DNA from: UBA7398 sp964567545
Lineage (GTDB): Bacteria; Actinomycetota; Actinomycetes; Nanopelagicales; Nanopelagicaceae
Direction: 5' to 3'
DNA length: 64,000 nucleotides
Assembly: GCA_964567545.1 (NCBI GenBank)
Contig: CAZMNB010000003.1
Span: forward strand, 3,151 to 67,150
The notes under the pieces were generated by a model. The model made no database searches. It was given only the letters and a program-made list of their open reading frames with translations, and was not told where the DNA came from. The translations under genes and the position numbers were made by a program. The number at the start of each line of letters is the position of its first letter. Position 1 is the stretch's first letter. Below are positions 60,557 through 64,000 of this stretch, one piece after another.

Positions 60557-61363
60557 TTTTAAAGCGCTAGGTAAGTATTTGGCCCAGGCTCTCTCATTAT
60601 GCCCGCTGCGTTCATAAACTTTGCTTTCAAAATCACGATTTTTTCGATACCCATTCATAAGCATCAACTCATCAGCCAAATCTTGAAATGGTTTGTAATC
60701 CCGGTCTAGGCCTTTAGTGCCACGACTCATCCAAACTTTGTGCTTACCCGGTTTTGGGAGTGCATTAATTAAAGATTCAACGAGAGGTTTCCCGCCGATG
60801 GTCCAATGTGGTGAAAGAGCCAAGGCGGTTTGATATAGATCCGGTCTTCTTGCAACGCCATTAAGAGTTGCTAACCCGCCCATGCTTGAACCGATCATCG
60901 CAGTTTTCTCCGGATTAACTTGAAACTTATGCTCTATAGCTATGGCAGGAATTACTTGATCTGCAATTAAATCTAAGTAAGCATTTCCACGTAAATCATC
61001 AAGTGAAATATTGATCTTTCGAGTTGGTGTTACTGGAATACCAGATTGAAAAATATCTTGTGGAGAAAGATCTAAAGTTCTTCCAACAGGTTCTTTTTTA
61101 GAGTTGCTATGAAATACCGCAATTATTAGCGGTGGTGTGATTCCTAAGCCTTCAGAGACCCGAATCGCAGATTGCGCCATTTCCCAAGTTCTATTTTTAT
61201 GTGTTGACGTATGGCCATCAAATACATTCTGACCATCGTGTGCGACTAAGAGATGTTCAGCACCACTCTCCGGAGCCCAATAATCCACAATTCGATTTTC
61301 GAACTTAACTCTAGTAACCCAACCCGGCACGCCTCGGATTTGAAAGCGCTTTATTCTCTCCAT
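60539..61363 (-). CDS. Esterase of the Fes/esterase D alpha/beta-hydrolase group
   Basis: A 274-residue hydrolase with nucleophile motif GSSMGGLATL near 163, a preceding HDGQNVFDG segment near 43 and the His in ERSGHNERAW near 256, resembling enterochelin-esterase-like proteins. The start is set at the ATG at 61363 because the longer form (from 61441) would overlap the divergent photolyase by about 60 bases; the shorter form leaves a 17-base gap. No signal peptide is seen. Substrate unknown; next to amylase genes it might be an acetyl-sugar esterase. Confidence 0.85.
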   Translation of the reverse strand: MERIKRFQIRGVPGWVTRVKFENRIVDYWAPESGAEHLLVAHDGQNVFDGHTSTHKNRTWEMAQSAIRVSEGLGITPPLIIAVFHSNSKKEPVGRTLDLSPQDIFQSGIPVTPTRKINISLDDLRGNAYLDLIADQVIPAIAIEHKFQVNPEKTAMIGSSMGGLATLNGVARRPDLYQTALALSPHWTIGGKPLVESLINALPKPGKHKVWMSRGTKGLDRDYKPFQDLADELMLMNGYRKNRDFESKVYERSGHNERAWAKYLPSALKLWLSE

Positions 61364-61380
61364 GATGGTTAAATCATGCC

Positions 61381-62730
61381 ATGAATTCGAGGTCCATATT
61401 TTGGTTTCGTCGCGATCTACGGCTTTCGGATAATCCTGCATTATTAGAAGCTATTGCAAATAGCGATGAAATTATTCCAGTTTTTATTCTAGACCCTAAA
61501 CTAATTGGAACTAGTGGGAGTAAACGACTTGCTTACTTAGGAAATTCATTACGTGCGCTCGATGAATCCCTTGATAATAAGTTGCATGTAATGGTTGGTG
61601 ATCAAGTGGACGTTTTACAGGAATTATCCAATAGATATGACGCAAAAGAAGTCCATATATCGGAAGAATTTGAACCATATGGCGTATCGCGTGATGCGCG
61701 GGTTGAGAGCGCCGGAATTAAGTTAATTAGAACCGGAAGTCCATACGCAGTAGCGCCAGGTCGCGTTAGAAAACCTAGTGATGGCACGCCTTACAAGGTG
61801 TATACGCCCTTTTTTAACGCTTGGTGCGGACATGGTTGGCGCGCTCCCGTTTCTGCACCGAAAGAGATTCACGCAGTAACGCCAAATAAAAACGATCGTA
61901 ATTTTCCAGATTGGCCCATTCCAGATGGCACGGAGCTTTGGCAAGCCGGAGAGCAAGCCGCACATCTTCGATGGCAATACGTCAAAGATAATATTTTAGA
62001 TAAATACGACGAGTTTCGTAATCTCTCTGGGATAGATGGCACAAGCAAATTAAGTGCGCATCTAAAGTGGGGAGAGATACATCCAAGAACTTTGTTGGCC
62101 GAACTAGGAAAGAGCAAGGCACATCTAGTTTTCCGTAAAGAAATTGCGTGGCGAGAATTTTATGCCGACGTTTTACATCATAATCCGCATACTGAAACGG
62201 GATATTATGCCCCTCGCTTTGCCAACATGCGATACGAAAAACCCGGTGAAAAGTATCAAGCCTGGTGCGAAGGCAGAACTGGATATCCATTTGTAGATGC
62301 CGCAATGCGACAAATGCTTAGTGAGGGTTGGATGCATAATCGAACCAGAATGGTGGTCGCATCATTTTTGGTTAAAGATTTGCATTTAGAATGGCAGTTA
62401 GGCGAACGATTTTTTAGAGAACATTTAATTGATTATGACGTAGCATCAAACTCACATGGCTGGCAGTGGACTGCAGGTTGTGGCACTGATGCTTCGCCTT
62501 ATTACCGAATTTTCAACCCGATTGAGCAAGGAAAACGTTTTGATTCTGAAGGTTTATATGTAAAGAAATATATTCCTGAACTAGCGCACTTAACTGCGGA
62601 AGAAATCCATGAACCTTGGTTAGCTGTGAACGGTTACAAGAACGGTTACCCAGAGAGAATTGTCGATCATGCGCTTGAGCGGTTGGAATCGCTAGCCCGG
62701 CTTAATGAAATCAAACCGAGCCAGCAATAA
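61381..62730 (+). CDS. phrB: Deoxyribodipyrimidine photolyase (CPD type)
   Basis: A 449-residue DNA photolyase. The N-terminal antenna domain starts IFWFRRDLRLSDNPALLEA. The FAD domain has KEIAWREFYADVL near 255, HNRTRMVVASFLVKDLHLEW near 319 and WQWTAGCGTDASPYYRIFNP near 362. It splits cyclobutane pyrimidine dimers with blue light, suiting a sunlit-water organism. A class I CPD enzyme is likely; cryptochrome activity cannot be ruled out. Confidence 0.95.
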   Translation: MNSRSIFWFRRDLRLSDNPALLEAIANSDEIIPVFILDPKLIGTSGSKRLAYLGNSLRALDESLDNKLHVMVGDQVDVLQELSNRYDAKEVHISEEFEPYGVSRDARVESAGIKLIRTGSPYAVAPGRVRKPSDGTPYKVYTPFFNAWCGHGWRAPVSAPKEIHAVTPNKNDRNFPDWPIPDGTELWQAGEQAAHLRWQYVKDNILDKYDEFRNLSGIDGTSKLSAHLKWGEIHPRTLLAELGKSKAHLVFRKEIAWREFYADVLHHNPHTETGYYAPRFANMRYEKPGEKYQAWCEGRTGYPFVDAAMRQMLSEGWMHNRTRMVVASFLVKDLHLEWQLGERFFREHLIDYDVASNSHGWQWTAGCGTDASPYYRIFNPIEQGKRFDSEGLYVKKYIPELAHLTAEEIHEPWLAVNGYKNGYPERIVDHALERLESLARLNEIKPSQQ

Positions 62731-62737
62731 CCAATAT

Positions 62738-64000
62738 TTAAACTAAGAAGTTGGTGAACTGCCAAGGATCAGAAGTATCGTATTTACGATTATTCCATCC
62801 TGCATAAAGATCGTTTCGAGTTTGCAGCGGATCCCAATCTGCAGCTTCGGAATGAAATCCACCCCAGTACTTTTCAGCATAAGGTAAAACTTCGCGCCAA
62901 GGCATTTCGTCCGGAACTAACAAGCCCTTATTTGGATTTGCCATAATCCAAGCCACTGCTGCAAATACTGCAGAACCAACTTGCACGGTGGTAGCAGATT
63001 GGTTTGGAATTAATTTTCGCGAATCGTGAATATTCAAAAGCGAACCAGTCCACCAAGACTTATAAGCATGGCCCATTAATAGAACACCGAGTCGATCTTC
63101 GCCATCAGTTATTTCATCATTCATGATTCGCTGGTTAGGGGTTAGATCCCATTGGCGCATCTCTAATTCGCGCATCGAAACGATCGCTTCATTAGATGGG
63201 CAATATGCGTAATGCACAGTTGGGCGGTAAATTGCAGTTTCGCCCTGCCAGACCGTTAAATGATCTGAGAGCGTAAATGCTTCACCGTGACGAACCACCA
63301 TCCCAGTAGTTTCACAATTAGGTACCCAAGAGCGAACCCAGGTAGTTGCACCAGGTTGCGCCATTAAAATTTGATTTTTTGGTCCAGTTTTATGCTCATA
63401 AGCATTTGGTGGGAGCAGCCTTTCGTGAGTTCCCCAACCTAATTCGGCTGGCGCAATTCCTTCTTCGTAGAATCCTTCGACGCTCCAAGTATTAACAAAC
63501 TCATTTAGTTGTTTTGGTTTATTAGTAACTTGGGTATCACGTTCTGCTATATGAATTACTTTTATGCCTAGATGTTGCGCAAGTTCGTTATAAGCATCAG
63601 CTTCTAGCGCCTTTTCTACACCGGTTGCAGCAATTCCATCTTTGATAGCGCGTGTTGCAATATCGACCATTGATTTTTTAACTAAATGTGAAACTAATCC
63701 CGGGTTTGCACCATGTTCGACCACAGCAGTTGCGCCAACTTTCTTCCAGTTAGCTTTCATCTCACGAAGCTTCATGTGGCGGTAATAGAGCGTGCGCTCA
63801 GCTGGGGGACGAGAAGCACCGGCAGAGTACGGATCCCACTCTTCTACTGAAGTATTTAAGTAGAGCACGCCGCGATCGTGGCACCATTGCAAAATTACAT
63901 TTGCATCGATATTCCAAGCAAGATCAAGTAAAAAATCACCTTCTGTTAAATATTTACTTAACTTTTCATCAATATTTTCTTTTGTGATTTGGTCCTGCAC
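62738..64000 (-). CDS. Homospermidine synthase, partial (N-terminus beyond window)
   Basis: A homospermidine-synthase-like protein that links two putrescines (or putrescine and spermidine) with NAD+. At least 420 residues are seen; the family is near 470-480, so the 5' end with the NAD-binding start is cut by the window edge. Recognisable parts are LNTSVEEWDPYSAG, RTLYYRHM, VEHGANPGLVSHLVK and the C-terminal NPNKGLLVPDEMPWREVL. A GTG at 64000 is only the window edge and not a claimed start. It converges on the photolyase gene 7 bases away. Confidence 0.88.
   Translation of the reverse strand: MQDQITKENIDEKLSKYLTEGDFLLDLAWNIDANVILQWCHDRGVLYLNTSVEEWDPYSAGASRPPAERTLYYRHMKLREMKANWKKVGATAVVEHGANPGLVSHLVKKSMVDIATRAIKDGIAATGVEKALEADAYNELAQHLGIKVIHIAERDTQVTNKPKQLNEFVNTWSVEGFYEEGIAPAELGWGTHERLLPPNAYEHKTGPKNQILMAQPGATTWVRSWVPNCETTGMVVRHGEAFTLSDHLTVWQGETAIYRPTVHYAYCPSNEAIVSMRELEMRQWDLTPNQRIMNDEITDGEDRLGVLLMGHAYKSWWTGSLLNIHDSRKLIPNQSATTVQVGSAVFAAVAWIMANPNKGLLVPDEMPWREVLPYAEKYWGGFHSEAADWDPLQTRNDLYAGWNNRKYDTSDPWQFTNFLV

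Noticed and set aside
61364..61441. Longer esterase start at 61441
   Set aside because: It would overlap the photolyase N-terminus on the other strand; the shorter start leaves a normal divergent gap.
1..64000. Prophage, integrase, insertion sequence or defence island
   Set aside because: No transposase, integrase, restriction, toxin-antitoxin or phage structural family was recognised, and the composition looks even throughout.

Overview
The window looks like a chromosomal segment of a low-GC, gene-dense member of the Actinomycetota, most likely a planktonic Nanopelagicales-type (acI-like) genome; the lineage is an inference. Actinobacterial markers are a ppk1-mutT1 pair, DUF3263, DUF3027 and DUF2530-like proteins, a solitary groEL behind a CIRCE operator, and a csp/DUF3027/serC/pdxH/citrate-synthase neighbourhood. 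Genes overlap or nearly touch (many ATGA and TAATG junctions). No stretch above 300 bases lacks a gene. One 100-N scaffold gap (32132-32231) interrupts a gene, and both window ends cut genes (ppk1 at the left, a homospermidine-synthase-like gene at the right).

Layout. 1-4056: polyphosphate and nucleotide-pool genes (ppk1, mutT1, Ppx/GppA) and a glycosyltransferase. 4117-7782: a thioesterase and two divergent phytoene-dehydrogenase-like flavoproteins. 7835-36053: a large catabolic region with a KynB-like cyclase, indolepyruvate ferredoxin oxidoreductase-like subunits, a 2-aminobenzoyl-CoA monooxygenase/reductase-type fusion, two SDRs, a kynureninase-like enzyme, a divergent tryptophan 2,3-dioxygenase-like protein next to a bicupin, a Liv-type ABC transporter, a BadI/MenB-type hydrolase, a thiolase, RidA, an ADP-forming acyl-CoA synthetase, an AMP-forming CoA ligase and an acyl-CoA mutase large subunit. 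A ribose-type ABC transporter is embedded in it. A tRNA-Thr(TGT) follows.

36164-38885 is a flavinylation locus: ApbE, an FMN-binding protein on a Thr-Pro stalk, and a ferric-reductase-like membrane flavoprotein. 39000-45883 holds a GMC oxidoreductase, an alpha/beta hydrolase, an NDH-2-like dehydrogenase, an SDR-DUF2867 fusion, a PLP decarboxylase and DUF3263. 46008-54536 is the housekeeping block: groEL, DUF3027, csp, a 58-residue DUF2530-like gene, two MFS transporters, serC, pdxH and citrate synthase. 54701-60556 is a maltodextrin importer without its ATPase plus a secreted GH13 amylase. An esterase, a photolyase and the partial homospermidine synthase finish the window.

How the genes may work together. 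The catabolic genes can be ordered into one route: tryptophan -> N-formylkynurenine -> kynurenine -> anthranilate -> 2-aminobenzoyl-CoA -> dearomatised 2-amino-5-oxocyclohexenecarbonyl-CoA -> deamination (RidA) and keto reduction (SDR) -> ring opening (BadI-like) -> thiolysis. The individual families are well supported; the joined pathway is inference. It would be a hybrid 2-aminobenzoyl-CoA pathway fed by kynurenine in a low-GC actinobacterium.
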